A DNA stretch of 64,000 nt from Nonomuraea sp. MG754425 (GCF_021699195.1 NZ_SSXE01000014.1:18777-82776), one strand, 5' to 3'. Positions 26,465 through 35,456 are shown, counted from the stretch's first letter. A program made the numbers and translations. The notes: generated by a model from the sequence alone, not told the origin.

Positions 26465-28954
26465 GTGAAAGTCGTACTTCCTCTCGACGACATCGGGGCC
26501 GACCTCGCGACCGCGGGCGGCAAGGGCGCCTCCCTGGCCAGGATGGCCAGGGCCGGGCTGCCCGTCCCCGGCGGGTTCCACGTCACGACGGACGCCTACC
26601 GCGCGTTCGTGGCCGGCTTCCACGACGAGATCCTGCGCGCCGCCGGCGCGGACCCCGGCCGCATCCCGGCGCTGTTCGCCGCGCACGACCTGCCGGACGA
26701 CAGCGCCGCGGAGATCCTGCGGGCCTACGCGGCGCTCGGCGACGGCGTGCCGGTGGCGGTGCGCTCGTCGGCCACCGCCGAGGACCTGCCCGAGCTGTCG
26801 TTCGCCGGTCAGCAGGACACCTTCCTCAACATCGGGGGCGACGCCCTGCTCGACGCGGTCAGGCGGTGCTGGGCCTCGCTGTGGACCCCGCGCGCGATCG
26901 CTTACCGCGACCGCAACGGCGTGCCGCACGGCGACGTGGCGCTGGCGGTGGTGGTCCAGGAACTGGTGGACGCCGACGCGGCGGGCGTCATGTTCACCGC
27001 CGACCCGCTCACCGGCGCGCGCGACGCGACCGTGATCAACGCGTCGTGGGGGCTCGGCGAGGCGGTCGTCGGCGGCCTGGTCACTCCCGACACGATCACG
27101 GTGTCCGGCGGCGCGGTGACCGACTCGCGCCTGGGCGGCAAGGCCGTCATGACCGTCCGCGCCGACGGCGGCACCGAGGAGCGGCCGGTGCCCGCCGCAC
27201 TGCGCGGCACGCCCGTGCTGGACGATGCCCAGGCGCTGGAGCTCGCCGCGCTCGGCGCCCGGATCCAGGAGCTGTACGGCGTCCCCATGGACGTCGAGTG
27301 GACCAGGCGCGCGGGCGCGTTCGCCGTCGTGCAGGCCCGGCCGATCACCGGGCTCGGGCCACGCCCGGAGGAGTGGAACGACAGCCTCAAGGGCGACTAC
27401 CTGTGGACCGCGGGCAACCTCGGCGAGGCCATCCCCGACGTGATGACGCCCATCACGTGGTCGTACGTGCGCCTGTTCATCGAGGAGGCCATGTCCGCCT
27501 CCACGCTGCCCGGCTTCGACCTGGTGGGCAACATCGGCGGCCGGTTCTACATGAACCTCAGCGTCGTGCACTCCATCGCCGCGGCCATGGGCATGAGGAG
27601 CCGGCTCAGCGTCGTCGAGCAGGTCTTCGGCAGGCTCCCGGCCGGTCTCCAGGTGCCGCTGATGCCGCTGTCGCGCTGGGAGATCATCCGGCGGGTGCTG
27701 CCCATGGCCGTCCGCCTGCGCCGCCGGGTCAGCCGCAACGTCAAGGGCCTGCCCGGGTTCCTGGCCGCCTCCCCGCGGCGGTGCGAGGAACTGCGCGAGC
27801 GGATCGCCGCCACGGGGTCGGGCCCGGAGCTGGCCGGTCTGTGGGAGCGGGAGATCCGGCCGCACGTGGTCACCTCCTCCCGGATGCTGGAGGCCGCGGG
27901 CCGCCAGGGCGGCGCGACGCTCGTCTACACCCGCGACCGGCTGCGCGCGATGGTGGGCGAGGTGACCGCCGAGGCGATGCTCACCGGCGTCAACGCCGGC
28001 GGCGAGCTGGCCAGCCTGGGCCCGGTGCTGGGCCTGGCGCGGCTGGCCCGCGGCGAGATCACCAGGGACGAGTTCGCCCGCGCGTACGGGCATCGCGGCC
28101 CCCACGAGTTCGAGGTCTCGATCGCCCGGCCGGGCGAGGACCCCGCGTGGATCGACGCCCAGCTCGCGGGCCTGGGCGACCCGCGGGCCGGCACCGAGGC
28201 GCTGCTCGAACGGCAGGCCACGGCCAGGGAGGAGGCGTGGGCCCGTTTCGCCTCGCGCTATCCCGGCAAGGAGGCCCGGATGCGGGCCAGGGTGCGGCGG
28301 TGGAACGCCGTCGTCCGCGACCGGGAGAGCGCGCGCTCGGAGAACATGCGGGCGTTCTGGGTGCTGCGCGCGTTCACCGTGCGGGCGGGAGAGCTGACCG
28401 GGGCCGGTGACGACGTGTTCTTCCTGCTCCTGCCCGAACTGCTCGCGCTGCTGCGCGGCGACCGGGCCGCGCTCGACAGGGTGCCGGCCCGGCGGGCCGC
28501 CCACGAGCGCTACGCCGCCCTGCCGCCCTACCCGGCGCTGATCGTGGGCCGCTTCGACCCCGTGCGCTGGGCCGCCGACCCCGCCCGGCGGGCCGACGTC
28601 CACGACGCGCGCGGCGCCGGCACGCCGGTGAGCGACACCGTCACCGGCTTCCCCGGCGCGCCCGGCGTGGTGGAGGGCGTCGCCCGGGTGATCGCGGAGC
28701 CCGAGGACGGCGACCGGCTCCGGCCCGGCGAGATCCTCGTCACGACGCTGACGAACGTGGGCTGGACCCCGATGTTCCCGCGCGCCGCGGCCGTGGTGAC
28801 CGACCTGGGCGCGCCGCTCTCGCACGCCTCCATCGTGGCCCGCGAGCTGGGCATCCCCGCCGTGGTCGGCACCGGCAACGCCACCATGCGGGTCCGCGAC
28901 GGGGAGCGGATCAGGGTGGACGGCGAGCGGGGCACGGTCGAGTCGCTGGGGTGA
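26465..28954 (+). CDS. Rifampicin phosphotransferase-like / PEP synthase-family protein
   Basis: An 829-residue dikinase-type enzyme. Order of domains: N-terminal ATP-grasp PEP/pyruvate-binding domain (GGKGASLARMARAGLPVPGGF; VAVRSSATAEDLPELSFAGQ; VQARPITGL at its end, ~residue 300), a central helical region (~310-700), and a C-terminal swivelling His domain with GAPLSHASIVARELGIPAVVG (catalytic His about 787). This is the layout of Rph, which transfers the beta-phosphate of ATP to rifamycins via the His domain. The length is slightly below the usual ~865. Rph-like paralogues with other substrates exist, so resistance is an inference. No rifamycin-associated element palindrome precedes it; control by TetR is more likely. 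GTG start with AAGGAG upstream. Confidence 0.85.
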   Translation: MKVVLPLDDIGADLATAGGKGASLARMARAGLPVPGGFHVTTDAYRAFVAGFHDEILRAAGADPGRIPALFAAHDLPDDSAAEILRAYAALGDGVPVAVRSSATAEDLPELSFAGQQDTFLNIGGDALLDAVRRCWASLWTPRAIAYRDRNGVPHGDVALAVVVQELVDADAAGVMFTADPLTGARDATVINASWGLGEAVVGGLVTPDTITVSGGAVTDSRLGGKAVMTVRADGGTEERPVPAALRGTPVLDDAQALELAALGARIQELYGVPMDVEWTRRAGAFAVVQARPITGLGPRPEEWNDSLKGDYLWTAGNLGEAIPDVMTPITWSYVRLFIEEAMSASTLPGFDLVGNIGGRFYMNLSVVHSIAAAMGMRSRLSVVEQVFGRLPAGLQVPLMPLSRWEIIRRVLPMAVRLRRRVSRNVKGLPGFLAASPRRCEELRERIAATGSGPELAGLWEREIRPHVVTSSRMLEAAGRQGGATLVYTRDRLRAMVGEVTAEAMLTGVNAGGELASLGPVLGLARLARGEITRDEFARAYGHRGPHEFEVSIARPGEDPAWIDAQLAGLGDPRAGTEALLERQATAREEAWARFASRYPGKEARMRARVRRWNAVVRDRESARSENMRAFWVLRAFTVRAGELTGAGDDVFFLLLPELLALLRGDRAALDRVPARRAAHERYAALPPYPALIVGRFDPVRWAADPARRADVHDARGAGTPVSDTVTGFPGAPGVVEGVARVIAEPEDGDRLRPGEILVTTLTNVGWTPMFPRAAAVVTDLGAPLSHASIVARELGIPAVVGTGNATMRVRDGERIRVDGERGTVESLG

Positions 28955-29004
28955 AAAGCCTTCGTCAAGCCGGCCCGCTCCCCGGCCGGCCTGTGATCAC
29001 TTCG

Positions 29005-29145
29005 ATGACCATGATCGAACAGTGGATTCTCGAGGACGAACGCGAGCTGGAGGCGCGCTGCGCCCGCTTCAGGGCCGCCAGGCTGAGGCTGGACCACAAC
29101 GACGGAGCGGACGAGATCGGGGTGGAGGAGGACCCCGCGGCCTGA
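29005..29145 (+). CDS. Possible small acidic protein (46 aa)
   Basis: A short frame with GC-rich third positions: an amphipathic helix (IEQWILEDERELEARCARF) followed by an acidic tail. It lies 50 bp downstream of the Rph-like gene in the same direction and could be cotranscribed. The ATG at 29005 or 29011 is likely; there is no strong ribosome site. Function unknown, and it may not be translated. Confidence 0.4.
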   Translation: MTMIEQWILEDERELEARCARFRAARLRLDHNDGADEIGVEEDPAA

Positions 29146-29197
29146 GGCCGCCGGCGGCGCCGTACGGGAGCGGCCCGCCCGTACGGCGCACCGTCGC

Positions 29198-29983
29198 TCA
29201 GCGGTCCGGGTTCGCGGTGCCCGCGGCCAGGACGACGACGGCCAGGTAACCGTCGCCGTCCTCGGTGACGTGCGCCAGCATCCCGGACTCGTGGATCGGG
29301 TCGTTGTGGTTGAACGTGTCGCGCGGCTGCTCGTGCCCCTGGTACTGCGGCTTGGCCAGGACCTCGCGGTTGTACTTCTCGTCGAACATCAGCTCCGTGC
29401 ACAGGGCCCGGCTCCCGTCCACGACCACCAGCACGTGGACGTGCACGGTGCGGCCCGGGTACCAGCCCGGCCAGATGGTGGTGAACCTGACGATGCCGTC
29501 GGCGTCGGACGTCTGCGCGCCGCGCAGGTAGCGCTTGCGGTCGGTGGGCTTCAGGTCGGTGAACTGCGTCCCCGCGCGGATCTGCACCTTGTCGCCGCTG
29601 CTGAGCACCTCGCGCGACTCCGTCTCGGCGCCCGAGTAGAGCCCGGCGGCGTCGCAGTGCCAGATCTCCACCACCGCGCCGGGCAGCGGCCGGCAGCTCC
29701 GGCTGTCCTGGACCTTGAGCGCCAGGCGCAGCCGCACGCCCGCGCGGTCCTCGCGGATGTCGCTTCTGAACGCCTCCGTCGCGAAGTAGTACGGGCCCTG
29801 TTTCGTGCTGGGCGTCAGATCGCACGTGCGGGCCTTGGCGAACAGGGCGTCGGCCTTGGCGAGCGTGTCGGGATCGGCCGCGGCGTGAGCGCCGGCGGTG
29901 AACAGTCCACCGAGTCCGATCGAGCCGATCCCGGTGATCATTCGCCGCCGGCTGACCCGCCGGTCTTCGTGATCGTGTGCCAC
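29198..29983 (-). CDS. Tat-exported intradiol ring-cleavage dioxygenase-like protein
   Basis: A 261-residue protein. The N-terminus carries a twin-arginine signal (VSRRRMITGIGSIGLGG) ending near AHA, so it should be folded in the cytoplasm and exported. The mature part has the intradiol dioxygenase fold with likely iron ligands: the first Tyr in KQGPYYF, the second in WPGWYPGRTVHVHVLV with its two His. Catechol, hydroxyquinol and protocatechuate dioxygenases are cytoplasmic; exported members are a distinct group thought to act on lignin-type or plant aromatic compounds. GTG 29983 is chosen because GGAGG lies 7 bp upstream. Confidence 0.85.
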   Translation of the reverse strand: MAHDHEDRRVSRRRMITGIGSIGLGGLFTAGAHAAADPDTLAKADALFAKARTCDLTPSTKQGPYYFATEAFRSDIREDRAGVRLRLALKVQDSRSCRPLPGAVVEIWHCDAAGLYSGAETESREVLSSGDKVQIRAGTQFTDLKPTDRKRYLRGAQTSDADGIVRFTTIWPGWYPGRTVHVHVLVVVDGSRALCTELMFDEKYNREVLAKPQYQGHEQPRDTFNHNDPIHESGMLAHVTEDGDGYLAVVVLAAGTANPDR

Positions 29984-30064
29984 GGACGTTCCTCCGAGGT
30001 CAGGAGCTACTTCTCGGAACATCTCACGATCAGGTGCGATATGCGCGCAGGTGAGAGCGCGTGT

Positions 30065-30433
30065 CTATGCGCTGACCTGCGACGATACGATCTCGCCCTT
30101 GAGCGGGGCGAGCGCGCCGGCGATGGTCTCGATGGTCTCGCCGGGCACGCCGCAGTGGGCGAGCGAGCCGGCCAGATGCCCGACCACGGCGTCGAACTCG
30201 GCCGCGGTGATGCCCATGCCCGCGTGCGCCTCGGCCATGGACTTGCCGCGGTACTGCTGGGGCCCGCCCAGCGCGGCGGCCACGAAGCTGCGCTGGTGCG
30301 ACTTGAGCTTGGCCAGGTCGGTGCCGGTGAAGTGGCCCTGGAGCGCCGGGTCGGCCAGCACCCGTGAGTAGAACTCGTCGACCACCGCCGATACCGCGCT
30401 CGCTCCGCCGACCTGGTCGAAAATGGACGCCAT
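30065..30433 (-). CDS. glbN: Group-1 truncated haemoglobin (HbN-like)
   Basis: A 122-residue 2-on-2 globin. It has the group-1 motifs: SIFDQVGG at the N-terminus, the B10 Tyr in DEFYSRVLAD (Tyr22), the distal Gln in LKSHQRSF (Gln47), AALGGPQQY, and the proximal haem-ligating His70 in AEAHAGMGI. This B10-Tyr/distal-Gln pair is the one used by mycobacterial HbN to oxidise nitric oxide to nitrate. ATG 30433 has a GGAG site 9-10 bp upstream. It is 81 bp upstream of the dioxygenase gene on the same strand and could be cotranscribed with it. Confidence 0.95.
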   Translation of the reverse strand: MASIFDQVGGASAVSAVVDEFYSRVLADPALQGHFTGTDLAKLKSHQRSFVAAALGGPQQYRGKSMAEAHAGMGITAAEFDAVVGHLAGSLAHCGVPGETIETIAGALAPLKGEIVSSQVSA

Positions 30434-30671
30434 CGTAGGTGTCTCCTTCGCTGCGGTTGCAAGGAGGATGACCACGGGCGGTTCCACGGGCGTGACACGG
30501 CGGCAATTCGTGCGATACATGCCCCGCACCGTAGTGACAACGCTGTAACGCGTAGTATCGAAATCCTTTTCGGTTGATATGCAAATGTGACCAAGCGTTC
30601 GCTGGCTGATCAGCAGCCTCGATTTCCCATTGCAGCAGCTCAGCGTGTATGCGACGAGTTGCAGTGGGTGA

Positions 30672-30701
30672 TTGACAGCGCTCGTCCGGTCGAACTATTT
30701 T
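30672..30701 (+). promoter_or_regulatory. Sigma-70 promoter of the GH43 operon
   Basis: A perfect -35 TTGACA (30672-30677), an 18-bp spacer and a good -10 TATTTT (30696-30701). Transcription should start near 30708, giving a leader of about 60 nt that contains the operator. Confidence 0.65.
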
Positions 30702-30734
30702 CCCGAAAACCTTTTAGGTTGTCCCGAGTCAATG

Positions 30735-30750
30735 ATGTTAGCGCTCACAT
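30735..30750 (+). promoter_or_regulatory. LacI-family operator upstream of the GH43 operon
   Basis: ATGTTAGC-GCTCACAT: a 16-bp palindrome with a single mismatch, of the TGTTAGCGCTAACA type bound by LacI-family sugar repressors. It sits about 27-42 bp downstream of the predicted start of transcription, suited to blocking elongation, and 19 bp before the start codon. Confidence 0.65.
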
Positions 30751-30769
30751 TCCTTTAGGGGCGAACACC

Positions 30770-32161
30770 ATGAGACGACGATGGGCGGCGGCCCTCGCCG
30801 CGGCACTCCTGCTCCTCCTCACCGACGTCCGGCCCGCACTCGCGGGCGCGCCGATCACCACCGCGATCTACACGGCCGACCCGGCCGCGCTGGTCGTCGG
30901 CGACACCCTCTACCTGTACACCGGCCACGACGAGGCCCCGACCGGCGGCACGAACTTCGTCATGCGCGACTGGCACGTCTTCTCCTCCACCGACGCCACC
31001 ACCTTCACCGACCAGGGCGCGAAGCTGTCGATCTCGAACTTCTCCTGGGCCGGCGCCGACGCCTGGGCCGGCGAGGTCGAGCGCGGCGCCGACGGCCGCT
31101 ACTACTGGTACGTCCCCGTCAACGGCAACGGCGCCGGCTGGATGGACATCGGCGTGGCCGTCGGCAACAGCCCGCTGGGCCCGTTCACCGACGCCAAGGG
31201 CGGCCCGCTGGTCAGCGACAGCACGCCCAACTCCTCCCCGCTCAACATCGACCCGACCGTCTTCACCGACGACGACGGCCAGGTCTACATGTACTGGGGC
31301 TCCTACTACGGCCTGCGCGCGGCCCGCCTCAACGCCAACATGACCTCCATCAACGGCTCGGTGATCACCCCGAGCGGCGTGACGAACTTCTGGGAGGCCC
31401 CCTGGATGTTCAAGCGCAACGGCGTCTACTACCTCGCCTACGCGGCCAACGACTCGGCCTGCTCGCAGCCCGGCTACGCGTGCATCCGCTACGCCACCGC
31501 GAGCAACCCGCTCGGCCCGTGGACGCACCGCGGGGTCGTGCTCGACCAGGTCAGCTCCACCACCAACCACCCGGCGATCATCGAGTACAAGGGCCAGTGG
31601 TACATGGTCTACCACAACGCCTCCAGCCCGGGCGGAGGCAACTTCCGCCGCTCGGTGACCATCGACAAGCTCTACTTCAACGCCGACGGCACCATGCAGA
31701 AGGTCGTCCAGACCAGCGGCGGCCCGACCACCCCGGGCAACCTGGCGGCCACGGCCACACCGTCCACCTCGTACGTCTCGCCGTGGGAGACGCTCGCCGC
31801 GATCAACGACGGCTTCACCCCGGCGAACTCCGCCGACCGCAGCCACGGCGCCTACGGCAACTGGGACCACCAGGGCACCGAGTGGATCGAGTACCGCTGG
31901 CCCACCGCGCAGACGATCTCCCGCTCGGAGGCGTACTGGTTCGACGACGACCAGGGCATCGACCTGCCGGCCTCCTGCCAGGTGCAGTACTGGAACGGCA
32001 GCGCCTACGTCAACGTGCCCGGCCAGTCGGGCTGCGGCGTGGCCGCCAACACCTTCAACGCCACCACGTTCACGCCCGTCAGCACCACCCGCCTGCGGCT
32101 GAACATCACCTCCAGAACCGGCTACTCGACCGGCGTGCTCGAATGGAGGGCCTTCTCATGA
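30770..32161 (+). CDS. Secreted GH43 glycosidase with C-terminal discoidin-like domain
   Basis: A 463-residue exported enzyme, with a signal peptide ending near RPALA. The five-bladed beta-propeller of GH43 follows: the base Asp in AIYTADPAALVV, the pKa-modulating Asp in LNIDPTVFTDDDG, and the acid Glu in NFWEAPWMFKRNG. The last ~130 residues (PGNLAATATPSTSYVSPWE onward, with EWIEYRWPTAQTISRSEAYW) form a carbohydrate-binding F5/8-type-C-like beta-sandwich. GH43 enzymes remove arabinose or xylose from arabinan and arabinoxylan. The ATG is placed by the signal peptide and an AGGGGCG ribosome site. It overlaps the next gene by 4 bp (ATGA). Confidence 0.92.
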   Translation: MRRRWAAALAAALLLLLTDVRPALAGAPITTAIYTADPAALVVGDTLYLYTGHDEAPTGGTNFVMRDWHVFSSTDATTFTDQGAKLSISNFSWAGADAWAGEVERGADGRYYWYVPVNGNGAGWMDIGVAVGNSPLGPFTDAKGGPLVSDSTPNSSPLNIDPTVFTDDDGQVYMYWGSYYGLRAARLNANMTSINGSVITPSGVTNFWEAPWMFKRNGVYYLAYAANDSACSQPGYACIRYATASNPLGPWTHRGVVLDQVSSTTNHPAIIEYKGQWYMVYHNASSPGGGNFRRSVTIDKLYFNADGTMQKVVQTSGGPTTPGNLAATATPSTSYVSPWETLAAINDGFTPANSADRSHGAYGNWDHQGTEWIEYRWPTAQTISRSEAYWFDDDQGIDLPASCQVQYWNGSAYVNVPGQSGCGVAANTFNATTFTPVSTTRLRLNITSRTGYSTGVLEWRAFS

Positions 32162-35100
32162 GACGCGCGCTCACCGCCCTGCTCCTCCTCCTCGGCCTGG
32201 TGACCGCGCCCGCGGCCTACGCCGACCAGACCATCGGCTACCCCACCTTCAGCGGCCCCGCCGTGCCCGCGCCGCCCGGGACGTACACGACCGGCGACTA
32301 CATGCGGGCGATCTACGATGCGGAGAGCTCCGGCACCGACTTCTGGATGGACCGGCTGCTGGCCCGCTCGGGCAACGACCCGGCGGGCACCTGGCTCATG
32401 TCGCGCGGCCGGGCGCTGTTCATGAAGACGCACACCCCGGGCACGCTCGGCTTCGCCGGGCAGGCCGCGTACTGGGAGAGCATCAGCAACAACAACGCCT
32501 TCACCGTCGCGCTGACGCCCGGCACGTTCACCGAGCAGGTCGGTTCCCGCTGGCAGGCTCCCAGCCACTGGAAGAGCCGCCACACCAGCGGCTCGATCAC
32601 GGTCGACCAGACCAAGTTCATCACCGACAACAACGTGGCCGTGGCCAACCTGGCCATCACCAACGGCGGCTCCGCCTCGACCACGCTGCAACTGCGGGCC
32701 ACCTCGCCGTACGCGACCACCGGCACCGGCAGCGAGCTGACCGGCCAGGTGAACGCCTACAACAACCTCACCACGCTCTACCCCAGGCTCACCTGTGACG
32801 GCTGCGCGGTCTCCAGCGGCGGCCTGAACCGCTCGCTCACCGTCGCCGCCGGCGCCACGGTGACGGTCAAGGTCGTCATGGGCTTCGTCACCAACGAGAT
32901 CGCCGCCTCCCGCACCGAGTACGACGCCTACGCCGGCTACTCGGCCGCCACCGCGTTCGCCACCCACGTGCGCGCCTACAACCGCTGGTGGGCCGAGAAC
33001 GTCCCCTACATCGACGTGCCCGAGCCGGCCATCAAGAAGAACATCTACTACCGCTGGTGGCTGATGCGCTTCAACCACCTCGACGCCGACATCCCCGGGC
33101 AGACCTTCCAGTTCCCCATCTCGACCGAGGGCGTGCTGGGCTACAACAACGCGATCGCGCTCACCCAGCCCATGCACATCGACGACCTGAAGTACCTGCG
33201 CAACCCGATCTACGCCTACGGCGACTGGCTGAGCGTCGGCCAGACCTCCAAGAACGGCCGCTTCCTCGACAACCCCGGCGACCCGGAGAACTGGTCGAAC
33301 AGCTACACGCAGTACATCGGCGAGGCGGCCTGGAAGAGCTACCAGATCCACGGCGGCCAACCGGCCATCGCCGCCAACCTGGCCCGCTACGCCGAGCAGG
33401 ACGTGAAGGGCCAGCTCTCCTACTACGACACCGACAACAACAAGCTCATCGAGTACGACTGGGGCGCCCTGACCGGCAACGACGCCGACGCCGTGTCCTT
33501 CCACTGGAAGCCCGGCCGCATGGACCGGGCCGAGTCCGCCTACCAGTACAGCGGCGCGCTGGCCGCCGCCCAGGCGTACGAGGCCGTCGGCAACACCGCC
33601 AAGGCCACGGAGCTGCGCACGCTGGCCACCCAGATCCAGAACGCCATCGTCAACGTGCTGTGGAACCCCAGCAGGCAGCTCTTCGAGCACCGGCTGAAGT
33701 CCACCAACGAATGGGTGCCGTGGAAGGAGATCAACAACTACTACCCGTTCGCCGTCGGCGCGATCCCCAACACCGCCACGTACAAGCAGGCGCTACGCCT
33801 GTTCGACGACCCGGCGCAGTACCCGATCTTCCCCTTCTACACCGCCAACCAGGCCGACAAGGCGGCCTCGGGCACGGGCAGCAACAACTTCTCCACGATC
33901 AACTCCACCGTGCAGTTCCGGCTGCTCTCCTCGGTGCTGCGCAACTACCCCAACGAGTGGATCGACGCGACCTGGTACAAGAAGCTGCTCTACTGGAACA
34001 CCTGGGCCCAGTACGTCAACGGCAACACCCAGTACCCCGACGCCAACGAGTTCTGGGCCGACTGGAACGGCTCCTCGATCACCTACCGCTCCTGGATCCA
34101 CCACAACATCCTGGGCTCCAGCAACTGGACCGTCGTCGAGGACGTCGCCGGGCTGCGCCCGCGCAACGACGCCAAGGTGGAGCTCTCGCCGATCAACATC
34201 GGCTGGACCCACTTCACCGTCAACAACCTGCGCTACCGCAACGCCGACCTGACCATCGTCTGGGACGACCCGGCCGACGGCATCGTGCGCTACCCCGGCG
34301 TGCCCCAGGGCTACTCGATCTACGTCAACGGCAGCCGTGCGGCCACGGTGTCCTCGCTCGTGCCGTTCACCTGGGACCCGGCCACCGGCGCGGTGACCAC
34401 CTCCGGCACCGTCACCTACAACGTCGCCGTCCCGGGGCTGCAGGCTCCCGCCCAGGTCAGCCAGACCAGCGCCCGGATGGTGGACATCCTGGCCAAGGCC
34501 GGCGTCGACCTGACGGCCAACCTCACCAACCTCGCCGCCGGCGCCACCGCCACGGCCTCCACCACCGCCTCCGGCAGCTCCACCGCGGGCGCCGTGGACG
34601 GGTTCCCGATCAACGAGCCGTTCTGGGGCGGCACCACCGCCGGCCAGGACTGGTACGAGCTCAACTTCGGCACCGCCCGCACGCTCAACGAGGTGCGGCT
34701 GCACTTCAAGGACAGCCGTCCGGCCAGCGCCACCTATCGGGCCCCGGCCTCCTACGACATCCAGTACCACAACGGCAGCGCCTGGGTGAGCGTGCCCTCC
34801 CAGGCCAAGAACCCGGCCGCGCCCCGCGCCAACTACAACGTGGTGCAGTTCCCCGCCGTCACCGCCCAGCGGGTGCGGGTGCTGGCCACCGCCGCCTCCG
34901 GCGCGCGCACCGGCCTCACCGAGATCAAGGTGTTCAACCGGGGCGGCGTGCAGCCGCCGGCCAACCTGGCCGGCTCCGCCACGGCGAGCGCGTCCTACAC
35001 CTCCTCGTGGGAGAGCGTGGCCGCGGTCAACGACGGCATCGACCCGCCCTCCTCCAACGACACCGTCAACCCGCGCTGGGGCTGCTGGCCGGAGACCGGG

Positions 35101-35388
35101 CAGCAGTGGGTGGACCTGACCTGGTCCGCGGCCCGCAACCTGAACCGGGCCGAGGTGTACTTCTTCGACGACGACGACGGCATCGACATGCCCGCGTCGT
35201 GGAAGCTGCAGTACTGGAACGGCAGCGCGTACGTGGACGTGCCCGGCGCGTCGGCATACACGCTGACCAAGAACGGCTACAACTCCGTCACCTTCACCGC
35301 CACGAGCACCACCCGGCTGCGGGTGCTGCTCACCGGCAACGGCACCAGCTCCGTCGGCCTCCTGGAGGTCAGGGCCTACGGGACCTGA
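32158..35388 (+). CDS. Large secreted (alpha/alpha)6-type glycosidase with two discoidin-like domains
   Basis: A 1076-residue exported protein (signal peptide to about VTAPAAYA). A beta-rich N-terminal domain precedes a helical barrel rich in Trp/Tyr/Asn (NIYYRWWLMRFNHLDAD; WKPGRMDRAESAYQYSGAL; DANEFWADWNG; RSWIHHNILGSSNW) of the MGH1-like glycosidase type. Two F5/8-type-C-like carbohydrate-binding modules follow (from NLAAGATATASTTASG and NLAGSATASASYTSSWE); the last one is closely similar to that of the upstream GH43 gene, suggesting module duplication. I cannot name a GH family. Coupling to the GH43 gene points to an arabinose- or xylose-containing polymer as shared substrate. Confidence 0.85.
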   Translation: MRRALTALLLLLGLVTAPAAYADQTIGYPTFSGPAVPAPPGTYTTGDYMRAIYDAESSGTDFWMDRLLARSGNDPAGTWLMSRGRALFMKTHTPGTLGFAGQAAYWESISNNNAFTVALTPGTFTEQVGSRWQAPSHWKSRHTSGSITVDQTKFITDNNVAVANLAITNGGSASTTLQLRATSPYATTGTGSELTGQVNAYNNLTTLYPRLTCDGCAVSSGGLNRSLTVAAGATVTVKVVMGFVTNEIAASRTEYDAYAGYSAATAFATHVRAYNRWWAENVPYIDVPEPAIKKNIYYRWWLMRFNHLDADIPGQTFQFPISTEGVLGYNNAIALTQPMHIDDLKYLRNPIYAYGDWLSVGQTSKNGRFLDNPGDPENWSNSYTQYIGEAAWKSYQIHGGQPAIAANLARYAEQDVKGQLSYYDTDNNKLIEYDWGALTGNDADAVSFHWKPGRMDRAESAYQYSGALAAAQAYEAVGNTAKATELRTLATQIQNAIVNVLWNPSRQLFEHRLKSTNEWVPWKEINNYYPFAVGAIPNTATYKQALRLFDDPAQYPIFPFYTANQADKAASGTGSNNFSTINSTVQFRLLSSVLRNYPNEWIDATWYKKLLYWNTWAQYVNGNTQYPDANEFWADWNGSSITYRSWIHHNILGSSNWTVVEDVAGLRPRNDAKVELSPINIGWTHFTVNNLRYRNADLTIVWDDPADGIVRYPGVPQGYSIYVNGSRAATVSSLVPFTWDPATGAVTTSGTVTYNVAVPGLQAPAQVSQTSARMVDILAKAGVDLTANLTNLAAGATATASTTASGSSTAGAVDGFPINEPFWGGTTAGQDWYELNFGTARTLNEVRLHFKDSRPASATYRAPASYDIQYHNGSAWVSVPSQAKNPAAPRANYNVVQFPAVTAQRVRVLATAASGARTGLTEIKVFNRGGVQPPANLAGSATASASYTSSWESVAAVNDGIDPPSSNDTVNPRWGCWPETGQQWVDLTWSAARNLNRAEVYFFDDDDGIDMPASWKLQYWNGSAYVDVPGASAYTLTKNGYNSVTFTATSTTRLRVLLTGNGTSSVGLLEVRAYGT

Positions 35389-35406
35389 CGCCCGGCCCGA
35401 GCAGGA

Positions 35407-35437
35407 GGGGGCGCGCCCGGATCGCGGGCGCGCCCCC
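35407..35437. terminator. Bidirectional hairpin between glycosidase operon and SDR gene
   Basis: Perfect 13-bp GC-only stem (GGGGGCGCGCCCG/CGGGCGCGCCCCC) with a 5-nt loop, 18 bp after the + strand stop and 19 bp beyond the stop of the convergent SDR gene. Confidence 0.8.
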
Positions 35438-35456
35438 GTGCGCGCCCCGGGGCGGG

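Larger units (their letters stand above)
30434..30769. other. 336-bp divergent intergenic region
   Basis: Separates the truncated haemoglobin gene from the GH43 operon and is visibly AT-richer than neighbouring coding DNA. It holds the GH43 promoter and a LacI-type operator (listed separately) plus a further small inverted repeat AACC-N5-GGTT near 30712-30724. No gene is seen. Confidence 0.6.

Noticed and set aside
30587..30769. Upstream extension of the GH43 gene to position 30587
   Set aside because: The extra residues lack a signal peptide, and the region contains the promoter and operator; the ATG at 30770 has a ribosome site and begins a signal peptide.
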